Below are positions 27,281 to 38,144 of a DNA stretch of 64,000 bases, one piece after another. The notes beneath the pieces were generated by a model. That model was given only the letters and a program-made list of their open reading frames with translations. It was not told the origin of the DNA and did no database searches. The stretch's first letter is position 1. Every line of letters starts with the position of its first letter. This DNA comes from Ensifer sp. PDNC004 (GTDB lineage Bacteria > Pseudomonadota > Alphaproteobacteria > Rhizobiales > Rhizobiaceae). The stretch is taken from positions 2,976,501 through 3,040,500 of the forward strand of contig NZ_CP070353.1 of NCBI RefSeq assembly GCF_016919405.1. The letters are read 5' to 3'. The position numbers were made by a program, and so were the translations under genes.

Positions 27281-30200
27281 ATGACCGTGTCTAGCAACGC
27301 GCCGGCTCAGCCTGATTTCTCAGGTCCGCAGCCAACCCGGCACCCCGACGAGGGCCGGGCCGATCAACCCCGGTTGGATTCAGAACCCGTACCCATGCAG
27401 CTCCAAACTACGCCGCCCACCTCTCCGCGCGAACCGGAAGCGAAGCAGATCGATTACAACGATTCGATCCGCGCCACCTTCTTCTCGATGGAGGACCTCC
27501 GCCAATGCGGCGAGGATCTCGCGGCCAAGGGTGTCTCCTCGCTGCCGGGTTTCTTCCCGTTCGAGTTCCGTCCGCGGCATCGCGAGAACGAGAACGAGAT
27601 CCTGCGCGTCTACCGGGCGACGGCCGCGGACGTCGAAGCCGGCGCAACGATCACGCCGGCTGCCGAATGGCTGCTCGACAACCATCACGTCGTCGAAGAG
27701 GCGATACAAGAAGTGCGACGCGATTTCCCGCGCCGGTTCTATCGCCAGCTCCCGACGCTTTCGGTTTCGGGCACGGTGATCCCGCGCACCATGGCGCTCG
27801 CCTGGCTCTATGCTGCCCATACCCACAGCACGGTGACGCGTGAAAGCATCACGGCGATGGTCGAGGGCTTCCAGAAGCACGAGACTTTCAAGATCGGCGA
27901 ACTCTGGGCCTTGCCTTCGATCCTGCGCTTCGTGCTGATCGAGAACCTGCGCCGGATTGCCATCCGGGTCGAACGCTCGCGCGGCATGCGGCGCAAGGCC
28001 AACGATGTCGCCGACCAGATCATTCGTCTCAGCGATCCGGAAAAGTCGCGCACGCTGCTTGCGGAATCGGAGGCATTGGCGGCCGACAACACCTTCGTCG
28101 CGCAGCTGCTCTACCGCATGCGCGATGGGTCGCAGACCTCGGGCGCCGTCATCGGCTGGATCGAGGAACAGCTTGAAAAACGCGGCAGCGACGTCGAAAG
28201 CGCGCTGGTCGCCGAGCAGAACCGCCTGTCGTCCGGCAACGCGACGATGAGCAACATCATCCGCAGCCTGCGTGAGATCGACGACACCGACTGGGCCGTC
28301 TGGTTCGAAAGCGTCAGCAAGATCGACGCGGCACTGCGTGAAGGTTCCGACTACGCGGCGCTCGATTTCGGCTCGCGCAACAAGTACCGCGACACGATCG
28401 AAAAGCTGGCGCGCCGCTCGGGGCACAGCGAATTCGAAGTGACGCAGATCGCCATCCAGATGGTGCGCGAGGCGGAAGTCGCGGCGGAGACGGAAGCGCC
28501 GCTGCAACAGCCGAATGTCGGATCGTTCCTCGTCGGCAAGCAGCGCAAGCTGCTGGAAAAGAAGATCAGCTACCGGCCGTCGGTGCTGCAGAGCATCATT
28601 CGCCTCAGCCGCAAGCTCGACTGGTTTGCGATCGCCGGGCCAAACATCCTTCTGACCATCCTGGCGATGATCGCCGTCTATTCCTTCGTCAGCCCGATGG
28701 AGATCCCGAACGGCGCGAAGCTGATCATGCTGCTGCTCTTCGCGCTGCCGGCTTCGGAAGGTGCGATGGGCCTGTTCAACACGCTGGTGACGCTGTTCGT
28801 CAAACCGTCGCGGCTGGTCGGCTACGAGTTCCTCGAGGGGATCCCTCAGGACGCCCGCACGCTCGTTGCGGTGCCGTGCCTGATTTCCAAGCGCGATCAC
28901 GTCGACGAACTGGTGCGCAATCTCGAGGTCCATTACCTCGCCAACCCGCGCGGAGAGATCTACTTTGCGCTGGTCAGCGACTGGGCCGACAGCAAAGACG
29001 AGGAATCGAGCGCCGACGCCGACGTGCTCGACTATGCCAAGCGCGAGATCGCCCAGCTTTCGGCGCGTTATGCCTATGACGGCAAGACCCGCTTCTACCT
29101 GCTGCATCGCCGCCGCCTGTATAACGAGCAGGAAGGCGTGTGGATGGGCTGGGAGCGCAAGCGCGGCAAGCTGCACGAGCTGAACATGCTCCTGCGCGGT
29201 GACCGCGATACCTCGTTCCTGCAGGGCGCCAACACGGTGCCGGACAACGTGCAATACGTCATGACGCTCGATTCCGACACGCGCCTGATGCGCGACGCGG
29301 TGACGAAGCTCGTCGGCAAGATGTATCATCCGATCAACCGTCCGGTGGTCGATCCGAAGACCCAGGACGTGATCGCCGGCTACAGCCTGTTGCAGCCGCG
29401 CGTGACGCCGTCGCTGACGACCGGCAGCGAAGCCTCCGCCTTCCAGCGCATCTTCTCTTCCAACCGCGGCATCGACCCCTATGTCTTCACCGTGTCCGAC
29501 GTCTACCAGGACATCGCCGGCGAAGGCAGCTTCACCGGCAAGGGCCTCTACCATGTCGACGCCTTCGAGGCGGCACTGAAGGGACGCATCCAGGAAAACG
29601 CCGTTCTCAGCCACGACCTGCTCGAAGGGTCCTATGTGCGCTGTGCGCTCGTCACCGACGTCGAGCTCGTCGAGGACTTCCCGACCCGCTACGAGGTCGA
29701 GATGTCGCGCCAGCATCGCTGGGCGCGGGGCGACTGGCAGCTCCTGCCCTACATCTTCAATTTCTCGAACGGGCTGTCGATGCTCGGTCGCTGGAAGATG
29801 TACGACAACCTGCGTCGCTCGCTGATCCCGCTCGCCTGGCTCGTCGCCTCGGTCATGGGCTGGTACTACATGGAGCCGACCGAAGCGCTGATCTGGCAGA
29901 TCGTGCTGATCTTCAGCCTGTTCGTGGCCCCCACCCTGTCGCTGATCAACGGCCTCCTGCCGCGTCGCAACGACATCGTCGCCCGCGCGCACCTGCATGC
30001 GGTCCTGACCGAAGTCCGCGCCGCCAACGCGCAAGTTGCTCTTCGCATCGTCTTCATCGCCCACAATGCGGCGATGATGGGCGACGCCATCGTGCGTTCG
30101 CTCTACCGCACCTTCGTCAGCGGCAAGCTGATGCTCGAATGGCGCACGGCGGCGCAGGTGCAAAGCGCCGGCCACGGCACCATTGGCGACTATTACCGCG

Positions 30201-33200
30201 CCATGTGGATCGCGCCGGCGCTGTCGGCGATCTCGCTGGCCCTTGCGGCGATTTCCGACACCGGCCTGCCGTTCATCGGCATTCCCTTCGCGCTGCTCTG
30301 GGCGCTGTCGCCCGCCGTTGCCTGGTTCGTCAGCCAGTCGGCTGAAACAGAAGACCAGCTCGTCGTTTCCGACGAGGCGATCGACGAGATGCGCCTGATC
30401 GCGCGCCGCACCTGGCGCTACTTCGAGACCTTCGTCACTGCCGAGCAGCACTTCCTGCCGCCGGACAACTTCCAGGAAACGCCGCAGCCGGTTCTCGCCG
30501 AGCGGACGTCGCCGACCAATATCGGCGTCTATCTGCTCTCCGTCATGTCGGCGCGCGATTTCGGCTGGATCGGCTTCGAGGAGACGATCAACCGCCTGGA
30601 GCAGACGATCGCCACCATCGACCGGATGCCGAAATATCGCGGCCACCTGTTCAACTGGTACCGGACGAACACGCTCGAAACCATGGAACCGCGCTACATT
30701 TCGTCGGTCGACAGCGGCAATCTTGCCGGTCATCTGATCGCCGTGTCGTCAATGTGTCGCGACTGGGCGGAAGCGCCGTCGGCGCATGTCCAGGGCAGCC
30801 TTATCGGCATCGGCGACGTCGCTGCGATCCTTCAGGAAGTGCTGCGCGACCTGCCCGACGACCGCAAGACGGTGCGTCCGTTGCGCCGCCTGATCGAGGA
30901 GCGCATCGTCGGCTTCCAGAATGCGCTCGCCGCGATCATGCGCGAACATGAGTTCGCCTCGATCCGTGTGATCAACCTGGCCGTTCTGGCGCGCGACATG
31001 CACAAGCTCACGGTCAATCTCGACCACGAGGTGCGCACACCGCAAAGCAGCGAAGTGACGAAGTGGGCCAACTCGCTCGTCACCACCTGCGAAGCGCATA
31101 TCGCCGATGGCGTCTTCGACCTCGGCGCAATCGAATCGCTGCGCCAGCGCCTGCTGGTGCTGAAGGATCGGGCGCGCGACATCGCCTTCTCGATGGATTT
31201 CGGCTTCCTCTTCCGTCCGGAGCGGCGCCTGCTGTCGATCGGCTTCCGCGTCAACGCCAACGAGCTCGACGAGGCTTGCTACGACCTTCTGGCGTCGGAG
31301 GCGCGTCTCACCAGCCTGTTTGCCATCGCCAAGGGCGATCTGCCGACCGAGCACTGGTACAAGCTCGGCCGACCGATCGTGCCGATCGGCGCGCGCGGCG
31401 CGCTGATCTCCTGGTCCGGCTCGATGTTCGAATATCTGATGCCGCCGCTGGTCATGCAGGAGCGTCAGGGCGGTATCCTCAACCAGACCAACAATCTGGT
31501 CGTGAAGGAGCAGATCAATCACGGCCGTCGCCTCGGCACCCCGTGGGGCATCTCGGAAGCGGCGTTTAACGCGCGCGACCACGAACTGACCTACCAGTAC
31601 ACCAACTTCGGTGTGCCGACGCTCGGCCTCAAGCGTGGTCTCGGCCAGAACGCGGTCATCGCGCCGTACGCCTCGATCCTCGCCTGCATGTACGATCCGA
31701 AGTCGGCGCTCGCCAACCTCGGGCGTCTTCGCGAGGTCGGCGCGCTCGGCGCCTACGGCTACCACGACGCCGTCGACTTCACGCCGACGCGCGTGCCCGA
31801 GGGGCAGAAGTGCGCGGTCGTTCGCAACTACTATGCGCACCACCATGGCATGTCGATCGCGGCTGTCGCCAACGTCGTCTTCAATGGCCGCCTGCGCGAG
31901 TGGTTCCACGCCGATCCGGTGATCGAGGCTGCCGAACTGCTGCTGCAGGAAAAGGCGCCGCGCGACATTCCGATCATGAATGCCAAGCGCGAGCCGGAAT
32001 CGGTCGGCAAGGGCCAGGACGATCTCCTGCGCCCTGAGGTCCGCATCATCGAGAACCCGCTTTCGCAGGACCGCGAGACCGTGTTTCTCTCCAACGGCCA
32101 CTACTCGGTGATGCTGACGGCCAACGGTGCGGGTTATGCGCGCTGGAACGGCCAGTCCGTCACCCGCTGGAAACCGGATCCGGTCGAGGACCGTACCGGC
32201 ACCTTCATCTTCCTGCGCGATACGACGACCGGCGATTGGTGGTCGGCGACCGCGGAGCCGCGGCGTGCCGTCGGTGAGAAGATGCTGACCCGCTTCGGCG
32301 ACGACAAGGCGGAATTCGTCAAGACCGTCGGCGACCTCACCAGCGAGGTCGAGTGCATCGTCGCCACGGAGCACGATGCCGAAGGCCGTCGTGTCATGCT
32401 GCTCAACACCGGCACCCAGGACCGCTTCATCGAAGTGACCTCCTATGCCGAGCCGGTGCTTTCGACCGACGAGGCCGACAGCGCCCACCCGGCGTTTTCG
32501 AAGATGTTCCTGCGCACGGAAATCAGCCGCCGCGGCGACGTCATTCGTGTCAGCCGCAACAAGCGCAGCTCCAGCGATCCGGACATGGAAGTGGCGCATC
32601 TCGTCACCGACAATGCCGGCAGCGACCGCCATACGGAAGCCGAGACCGACCGTCGCCGCTTCATCGGCCCGGGCCGCACGCTTGCCGAAGCCGCCGCCTT
32701 CGATACGGATGCGGCGCTTTCGGGCACGGACGGCTTCACGCTCGATCCGATCATGTCGCTGCGCCGGGTCGTGCGCGTACCCGCCGGCAAGAAGGTCAGC
32801 GTCGTCTTCTGGACGATCGCTGCCCCAAGCCGCGAGGAGGTCGATCGCGCGATCGATCGCTACCGCCATCCCGAGACCTTCAACCAGGAGCTCATCCACG
32901 CCTGGACCCGCAGCCAGGTGCAGATGCGCCATGTCGGCGTGACCTCGCAGGAAGCGGCAAGCTTCCAGATGCTCGGCCGCTATCTCGTCTATCCGGACAT
33001 GCATCTGCGTGCCGATTCGGCGACGGTTCAGGCCGGCCTCGATTCCCAGTCGAAGCTCTGGCCGCTGGCGATTTCGGGCGACTACCCGATCTTCTGCCTG
33101 CGCATCAACGACGACGGCGATCTCGGCATCGCTCGCGAGGCGTTGCGCGCCCAGGAATACCTGCGCGCCCGCGGCATCACCGCCGATCTCGTCATCATCA

Positions 33201-35908
33201 ACGAGCGCGCCTCGTCCTATGCCCAGGACATGCAGCACGCGCTCGATTCCATGTGCGAGAACCTGAGGCTTCGCGGCCTCTCGGACGGTCCGCGCCAGCA
33301 CATCTTCTCGGTGCGCCGCGACCTGATGGAAGCCGAGACGTGGTCGACGCTGCTGTCGGCCTCGCGCGCCGTCTTCCATGCCCGCAACGGCACGATCTCC
33401 GACCAGATCGCCCGCGCCAACTCGCTCTATTCGCCGGCGCCGGTAAAGGGTGCCGAAAAGAGCAGCGAGTTCGTCGGTCCGCTCCTGGCGGCGCCGCAGG
33501 AAGCGGCAGATGTCGCACCGGCGGAGATCAAGGGCGACGATCTCTCCTTCTGGAACGGTTTCGGCGGCTTTGCCGAAGGCGGACGTGAATACGTCGTGCG
33601 CCTGCGCGGCGGCGAAGCGACGCCGCAGCCCTGGATCAATGTCATCTCCAACGAGCAGTTCGGCTTCCATGTTTCGGCCGAAGGCGCTGCCTTCTCCTGG
33701 AGCCGCAATTCGCGCGACTACCAGCTGACGCCTTGGACCAACGACACCGTCATCAACCGTCCGGGCGAAGCGATCTTCATCCGCGATATGGCGAGCGGCT
33801 CGGTGTCGACGCCCTATGCGGCGCTGTCGCGTCGTCGTTCGGTCGTCTTCGAGACGGTTCACGGGCTCGGCTACTCGCGCTTCCGCAGCAGCCAGGACGA
33901 CCTCGACATCGAGGCGACCCACACGGTGCACCGCAGCCTGCCGGTCAAGCTCGTTCGTCTTACCATCCGCAACCGTGCGGCGACGGCGCGGCAGTTGAGG
34001 CTTTACGGCTATGCCGAATGGGTACTTGGCAACAACCGCGCGCGCTCGGCGCCGTTCATTCTCTCGAAGTGGGACGAAGAGACGTCGGCACTGGTGGCGA
34101 CCAACCCCTACAGCATCGACTTCGGCGGGCGTTCCGCCTTCTTCACCGTCGATGGTGGCGAGGCGGCCGGCTACACCTCCAGCCGACGGGAGTTCCTCGG
34201 TTCGCTCGGGGGCATCCTCGTGCCGCAGGCCGTGCTTTCGGGGGCGGATCTCTCGGGCTCCGTCGATGTCGACGGCGATCCTTGCGCGGTCGTCGCCACC
34301 GATCTGACGATCGAGCCCGGTGCCGAGCGGCAGGTCACCTTCATTCTCGGCGATGCCGACAATGAAGAGCAGCTTCGCGCCGTTGTCGGCGAGCTGCGCC
34401 AAACCGCTTTCGATACCGTGCTCGATGCAGCAAAGTCGTTCTGGCGCGACTTCACCGACATCGTGAAGGTGGAAACGCCGGATCCGGCTTTCGATGCCAT
34501 GATCAACAACTGGCTGCCCTATCAGAGCCTCGGGTGCCGCATCATGGCGCGCTCGGCCTTCTACCAGGCGAGCGGAGCCTTCGGCTTCCGCGACCAGTTG
34601 CAGGACACGCTGGCGTTCCTGATCCATCGGCCGGAGCTTGCCCGGGCGCAGATCCTCAACGCCGCGGCGCGCCAGTTCGTCGAAGGCGACGTACAGCACT
34701 GGTGGCTGCCGGGAACCGGCGCGGGCGTGCGCACGATGATCTCCGACGACGTCGTCTGGCTCGCCCATGCCGTCACCCACTATTGCACGGTGACCGGCAC
34801 CTCCGACATCCTGGCGGAACGGATCGCCTTCATCACCGGCCCGGCGCTGGAAGAAGGGCAGCACGATGCCTTCTACAAGCCGGAGATCTCCGAAGAGATT
34901 GGCGACGTTTACGAGCATTGCGCCCGTGCCCTCGATCTTGCGATCAAGCGGACCGGCGAAAACGGCCTGCCGCTGTTCCTTGGCGGCGATTGGAACGACG
35001 GCATGAACCGGGTCGGCCAGGCCGGCAAGGGCACAAGCACCTGGCTCGGCTGGTTCCTCGCAGGCACGCTACGCGGCTTCCTGCCCTATGCGCGCGAGCG
35101 CAAGGACGAGGCCCGCATCACCCGTTGGGAAGCCCATCTCGAAGCGCTCAAGACGGCGCTCAACGCGGCGGGCTGGGACGGCGACTACTATCGCCGTGGC
35201 TACTACGACGACGGCACCCCGCTCGGCACCAGCGAAGCGCTCGAATGCCGGATCGATTCCATCGGCCAGTCCTGGAGCGTGCTCTCGGGCGAAGGCGACG
35301 AGCAGCGGTCGCTGAAGGCGATGGATGCGGTCATGGCCGAACTCGTCGATCCGGACCAGCACATCGTGCGGCTGTTCACGCCGCCGCTCGAGCGCACGGC
35401 GCAGGATCCGGGCTACATCAAGGCCTATCCGCCCGGCGTGCGCGAGAACGGTGGGCAGTATACCCATGCGGCCACCTGGGTGGCGCTCGCCTTTGCCGAA
35501 CAGGGCAGGGCGGAAGAAGCCTGGCGCGTGTTCAACATGCTGAATCCGGTTTCCCATGCGGAAAGCCGCGAAGCGGCGGAACACTACCGCGTCGAGCCCT
35601 ATGTGGTTGCCGCCGATATTTACGGCGAAGGCGACCTTGCGGGACGCGGCGGCTGGACCTGGTACACCGGTTCGGCCGGCTGGCTCTACCGCGTCGGTGT
35701 CGAAGGCATCCTCGGGATCCGCAGGCAGGGTGACAGACTGGTTATCCGGCCGGTGCTGCCGGCGGCCTGGAATGGCTACTCGGCCGAAGTGACGCTCAAT
35801 GGCGCGCGGCACAAGATTTCGGTTGAGCGCGACAAGAAAAGTGGCGAGCCGATCGTCAGCGTCAACAATAGTGTCACAAAAAACGCGCATGAAGGCATTT
35901 TGCTGTAA
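27281..35908 (+). CDS. ndvB: Cyclic beta-(1,2)-glucan synthase
   Basis: This 2875-residue inner-membrane enzyme makes the periplasmic cyclic beta-1,2-glucan needed for osmoadaptation and nodule invasion. The N-terminal half carries membrane segments from about residue 455 and a processive glycosyltransferase (GT84) domain with D664-S-D666 and QHRW at 811-814. Further membrane segments follow. The C-terminal third is a GH94 phosphorylase-like domain with the predicted acid in GDWNDGMN (Asp2573), which controls chain length. ATG 27281 is preferred over ATG 27269 because GGGAGGA at 27271-27277 lies in front of it. The length is close to the roughly 2830 residues of Sinorhizobium NdvB. A strong terminator follows. 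Confidence 0.96.
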   Translation: MTVSSNAPAQPDFSGPQPTRHPDEGRADQPRLDSEPVPMQLQTTPPTSPREPEAKQIDYNDSIRATFFSMEDLRQCGEDLAAKGVSSLPGFFPFEFRPRHRENENEILRVYRATAADVEAGATITPAAEWLLDNHHVVEEAIQEVRRDFPRRFYRQLPTLSVSGTVIPRTMALAWLYAAHTHSTVTRESITAMVEGFQKHETFKIGELWALPSILRFVLIENLRRIAIRVERSRGMRRKANDVADQIIRLSDPEKSRTLLAESEALAADNTFVAQLLYRMRDGSQTSGAVIGWIEEQLEKRGSDVESALVAEQNRLSSGNATMSNIIRSLREIDDTDWAVWFESVSKIDAALREGSDYAALDFGSRNKYRDTIEKLARRSGHSEFEVTQIAIQMVREAEVAAETEAPLQQPNVGSFLVGKQRKLLEKKISYRPSVLQSIIRLSRKLDWFAIAGPNILLTILAMIAVYSFVSPMEIPNGAKLIMLLLFALPASEGAMGLFNTLVTLFVKPSRLVGYEFLEGIPQDARTLVAVPCLISKRDHVDELVRNLEVHYLANPRGEIYFALVSDWADSKDEESSADADVLDYAKREIAQLSARYAYDGKTRFYLLHRRRLYNEQEGVWMGWERKRGKLHELNMLLRGDRDTSFLQGANTVPDNVQYVMTLDSDTRLMRDAVTKLVGKMYHPINRPVVDPKTQDVIAGYSLLQPRVTPSLTTGSEASAFQRIFSSNRGIDPYVFTVSDVYQDIAGEGSFTGKGLYHVDAFEAALKGRIQENAVLSHDLLEGSYVRCALVTDVELVEDFPTRYEVEMSRQHRWARGDWQLLPYIFNFSNGLSMLGRWKMYDNLRRSLIPLAWLVASVMGWYYMEPTEALIWQIVLIFSLFVAPTLSLINGLLPRRNDIVARAHLHAVLTEVRAANAQVALRIVFIAHNAAMMGDAIVRSLYRTFVSGKLMLEWRTAAQVQSAGHGTIGDYYRAMWIAPALSAISLALAAISDTGLPFIGIPFALLWALSPAVAWFVSQSAETEDQLVVSDEAIDEMRLIARRTWRYFETFVTAEQHFLPPDNFQETPQPVLAERTSPTNIGVYLLSVMSARDFGWIGFEETINRLEQTIATIDRMPKYRGHLFNWYRTNTLETMEPRYISSVDSGNLAGHLIAVSSMCRDWAEAPSAHVQGSLIGIGDVAAILQEVLRDLPDDRKTVRPLRRLIEERIVGFQNALAAIMREHEFASIRVINLAVLARDMHKLTVNLDHEVRTPQSSEVTKWANSLVTTCEAHIADGVFDLGAIESLRQRLLVLKDRARDIAFSMDFGFLFRPERRLLSIGFRVNANELDEACYDLLASEARLTSLFAIAKGDLPTEHWYKLGRPIVPIGARGALISWSGSMFEYLMPPLVMQERQGGILNQTNNLVVKEQINHGRRLGTPWGISEAAFNARDHELTYQYTNFGVPTLGLKRGLGQNAVIAPYASILACMYDPKSALANLGRLREVGALGAYGYHDAVDFTPTRVPEGQKCAVVRNYYAHHHGMSIAAVANVVFNGRLREWFHADPVIEAAELLLQEKAPRDIPIMNAKREPESVGKGQDDLLRPEVRIIENPLSQDRETVFLSNGHYSVMLTANGAGYARWNGQSVTRWKPDPVEDRTGTFIFLRDTTTGDWWSATAEPRRAVGEKMLTRFGDDKAEFVKTVGDLTSEVECIVATEHDAEGRRVMLLNTGTQDRFIEVTSYAEPVLSTDEADSAHPAFSKMFLRTEISRRGDVIRVSRNKRSSSDPDMEVAHLVTDNAGSDRHTEAETDRRRFIGPGRTLAEAAAFDTDAALSGTDGFTLDPIMSLRRVVRVPAGKKVSVVFWTIAAPSREEVDRAIDRYRHPETFNQELIHAWTRSQVQMRHVGVTSQEAASFQMLGRYLVYPDMHLRADSATVQAGLDSQSKLWPLAISGDYPIFCLRINDDGDLGIAREALRAQEYLRARGITADLVIINERASSYAQDMQHALDSMCENLRLRGLSDGPRQHIFSVRRDLMEAETWSTLLSASRAVFHARNGTISDQIARANSLYSPAPVKGAEKSSEFVGPLLAAPQEAADVAPAEIKGDDLSFWNGFGGFAEGGREYVVRLRGGEATPQPWINVISNEQFGFHVSAEGAAFSWSRNSRDYQLTPWTNDTVINRPGEAIFIRDMASGSVSTPYAALSRRRSVVFETVHGLGYSRFRSSQDDLDIEATHTVHRSLPVKLVRLTIRNRAATARQLRLYGYAEWVLGNNRARSAPFILSKWDEETSALVATNPYSIDFGGRSAFFTVDGGEAAGYTSSRREFLGSLGGILVPQAVLSGADLSGSVDVDGDPCAVVATDLTIEPGAERQVTFILGDADNEEQLRAVVGELRQTAFDTVLDAAKSFWRDFTDIVKVETPDPAFDAMINNWLPYQSLGCRIMARSAFYQASGAFGFRDQLQDTLAFLIHRPELARAQILNAAARQFVEGDVQHWWLPGTGAGVRTMISDDVVWLAHAVTHYCTVTGTSDILAERIAFITGPALEEGQHDAFYKPEISEEIGDVYEHCARALDLAIKRTGENGLPLFLGGDWNDGMNRVGQAGKGTSTWLGWFLAGTLRGFLPYARERKDEARITRWEAHLEALKTALNAAGWDGDYYRRGYYDDGTPLGTSEALECRIDSIGQSWSVLSGEGDEQRSLKAMDAVMAELVDPDQHIVRLFTPPLERTAQDPGYIKAYPPGVRENGGQYTHAATWVALAFAEQGRAEEAWRVFNMLNPVSHAESREAAEHYRVEPYVVAADIYGEGDLAGRGGWTWYTGSAGWLYRVGVEGILGIRRQGDRLVIRPVLPAAWNGYSAEVTLNGARHKISVERDKKSGEPIVSVNNSVTKNAHEGILL

Positions 35909-35931
35909 CGGCCGGCATTGAAGACAGGATG

Positions 35932-35970
35932 AAACCGGCTTTGTTCCCGCAAGGGCAAGGCCGGTTTTTT
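35932..35970 (+). terminator. Rho-independent terminator of ndvB
   Basis: AAACCGGC (35932-35939) pairs with GCCGGTTT (35960-35967), and a further four pairs extend the stem inward. It ends in TTTTTT at 35965-35970. Confidence 0.88.
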
Positions 35971-36208
35971 CTTTGCGGAGATGCGGGGCGGCACGACCTC
36001 GACGGCCGGGCGTCGTGCTCTAAATCTCCTGAGCGGGGTGTGGGCGGGAAACCGCAAGCACATTGACATCCCGCTCTCCTTAATGGTGCCGGGCATCGCG
36101 CGAAAAGCGGGACGTCGGTGCCCGTTTCAACAGGGATGGGGCAGGGGCGCCAAATCCTGGATAACGGACCGCATGCTGCAAAAGACTTTTCAGGGTGGCG
36201 TCGAGCCG

Positions 36209-37327
36209 ATGTCCGCCCGATTGGTTCCGAAGGAGCGCGACACACGCCTTGATGTCTTCAGGGCGCTGTGTCTTCTGACGATCTTCGTCAATCACGTTCC
36301 CGGACAATATCTCGAATACCTGACGCACAAGAACTTCGGCTTTTCCGATTCAGCCGAAGCCTTCGTCCTGATCTCCGGCCTCTCGGTCGGGATCGCCTAT
36401 GGCGGCAAGTTCGTCTCCGGCGCACGGCTGGCCATGACGCTGAAAATATGGCGCCGGGCCCTGGCGCTCTACGTCGCCCACATCATGACCAGCATCGTGA
36501 CGCTGGCGATCTTTGCCGGCGGCGCACTCTATTTCGGGCGGCAGGACCTGATCGGCGAGATCAATATCCGCCCGATGGTGGAGCAGACGGAGCAGGGCAT
36601 CGTCGCCATGGTGCTCCTGGGCCATCAGCTCGGCTACAACAACATCCTGTCGATGTATGCGGCGCTGTTTCTGATGCTGCCGGGCATCCTCTGGCTGAAT
36701 GGAGTCAGCAAGAAACTTCTGCTGGTGCTCTCGGCCGCGTTGTGGCTCGCCGCGGGCATCTTCAAGTTCGTGCCGTCGAACTTCCTCGACGAGGGCTACT
36801 GGTTTCTCAATCCCTGGTCCTGGCAGTTCCTGTTCGTCATCGGCGTCGTCATGATGACCTACGTGCGCAACGGCGGATGGCTGCCGCGTTGGCCCTGGCT
36901 GATCGCGCTTTCCGGGCTCTATCTCGCGGTTTCCGCCGTCTGGGTCCTCTTCTCGTTCTGGAGCATCGATTTTTCCTTCGGTCTTCCGGCCGTTCTGACG
37001 GGCTTCGACAAGACCTTTCTGTCCACGCCGCGACTGCTGCATGTGCTGGCGCTCGGCTACCTCATCGCGGTGACGCCGCGGATCAGCAACCTTGCCAAAC
37101 TCGACAGCGATCATCCGCTGGCGGTGGTCGGCCGGCATTCCCTGCCGATCTTCATTTTTGGCACGATCCTGGCGATGTCCGGCCAGGTGCTGCTGTTCGT
37201 GACGGGGAAAAACCCTGTTATCGGCAGCCTCTTCGTCGTCGCCGGCATCGGGCTGCACTTCGTCTATGCCTATTATCTCGAATGGCTGCGCGGCATCGCC
37301 ATGGCTAAGCCGCTAAGGGCGATGTGA
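36209..37327 (+). CDS. opgC: OpgC-family membrane protein, probable glucan succinyltransferase
   Basis: This 372-residue protein has about ten hydrophobic segments. It begins with the acyltransferase-3-like RDTRLDVFRALCLLTIFVNH and contains the GFSDSAEAFVLISGLSVGIAYG segment typical of OpgC. OpgC proteins add succinyl groups to periplasmic glucans. Its position 300 bp after ndvB and 0.8 kb before ndvA suggests that it modifies the cyclic beta-1,2-glucan. ATG 36209 follows CAGGGTGG; an in-frame ATG at 36173 would add 12 residues. The substituent is inferred from the family. Confidence 0.85.
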   Translation: MSARLVPKERDTRLDVFRALCLLTIFVNHVPGQYLEYLTHKNFGFSDSAEAFVLISGLSVGIAYGGKFVSGARLAMTLKIWRRALALYVAHIMTSIVTLAIFAGGALYFGRQDLIGEINIRPMVEQTEQGIVAMVLLGHQLGYNNILSMYAALFLMLPGILWLNGVSKKLLLVLSAALWLAAGIFKFVPSNFLDEGYWFLNPWSWQFLFVIGVVMMTYVRNGGWLPRWPWLIALSGLYLAVSAVWVLFSFWSIDFSFGLPAVLTGFDKTFLSTPRLLHVLALGYLIAVTPRISNLAKLDSDHPLAVVGRHSLPIFIFGTILAMSGQVLLFVTGKNPVIGSLFVVAGIGLHFVYAYYLEWLRGIAMAKPLRAM

Positions 37328-37356
37328 GAAACACCACCCGTCACAGGGCTTCAGTG

Positions 37357-37989
37357 TCAGGTTCGAGAACCTAGGGCCAGGCGGCAGGCGAGGGCGGTGA
37401 ACACGCCGGCGAGAAGGTATTTCGGCAGTTTCGGGAAACGCCGGAACCCGGAGAGCCTTGCCCGCAGATGGCTGCCGACGAGGATGACCGAACCGTTCAC
37501 GAGCAGGCCGATCCCGTTCAAAACCGTCGCAAGCAGCAGCATTTGCAGGACCATCGACCCGCCGTCTGGGTCGACGAATTGTGGAAACAGGGCCAGCACG
37601 AAGAGCGCCATCTTCGGATTGAGCAGGTTCGTCATCAGCCCCTCGCCGAAAACCCGGCGGGCCGAAAGCCGCTTGAGGGTTGCAATCGGGGAGGCGCCGA
37701 ATGGATCCGAGCGGATGGTTTTCCAGGCGAGATAAAGCAGATAGGCGCAGCCGGCCCAGCGGACGATCTCATAGGCGATCGGAACGGTGACTACGAGCTG
37801 CGACAGACCGAGTGCGGCGGCGAGCGCGTGGCAATAGGTGCCGAGCGCGATGCCAGCATAGGTAAGAAACCCGACGGCACGTCCCTGGCTGAGGCTGCGA
37901 GAGGCAATCAGCATCATGTCAGGACCGGGTGTGGCGGTGAGCACGAGGCTTGCTGCGGCGAAAACTGCGATCGTGGAAATGTCCGGCAT
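37357..37989 (-). CDS. LysE/RhtB-family amino-acid exporter
   Basis: This 210-residue protein has six hydrophobic segments and the N-terminal family motif TATPGPDMMLIASRSLSQGRAVG. The central NLLNPKMALFVLALFPQFV is also typical. RhtB-type exporters move neutral or small amino acids, such as threonine or homoserine lactone, out of the cell. AAGGGAACC precedes the ATG at 37989. It sits between opgC and ndvA but has no obvious link to glucan synthesis. Confidence 0.9.
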   Translation of the reverse strand: MPDISTIAVFAAASLVLTATPGPDMMLIASRSLSQGRAVGFLTYAGIALGTYCHALAAALGLSQLVVTVPIAYEIVRWAGCAYLLYLAWKTIRSDPFGASPIATLKRLSARRVFGEGLMTNLLNPKMALFVLALFPQFVDPDGGSMVLQMLLLATVLNGIGLLVNGSVILVGSHLRARLSGFRRFPKLPKYLLAGVFTALACRLALGSRT

Positions 37990-38080
37990 TGGTGGTTCCC
38001 TTGGAATTGAAGCCGGAATTCCGGAATACCAGCATTCCTCAGAATGGCAAGTCCGCTCTATGCAAGTGACGCCGAAACGA

Positions 38081-38109
38081 AAAAACCACCCGCAGTTGGC
38101 TGCGGGTGG
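38081..38109 (-). terminator. Rho-independent terminator of ndvA
   Basis: A perfect 10-bp stem CCACCCGCAG (38086-38095) and CTGCGGGTGG (38100-38109) has a TTGG loop. On the minus strand it is followed by a TTTTT run (38081-38085), placing it just downstream of the ndvA stop. Confidence 0.88.
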
Positions 38110-38144
38110 CTTGAAGCTTGTTCGCTTGGCTTGAAGCGCGTGTC

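Noticed and set aside
27380..30733. 1117-codon antisense frame opposite ndvB
   Set aside because: Composition-driven shadow frame of a GC-rich gene. It has no recognisable motifs and no ribosome-binding site.
30749..34918. 1389-codon antisense frame opposite ndvB
   Set aside because: Same reason: the sense strand encodes the conserved NdvB domains throughout, and the antisense product is low-complexity.
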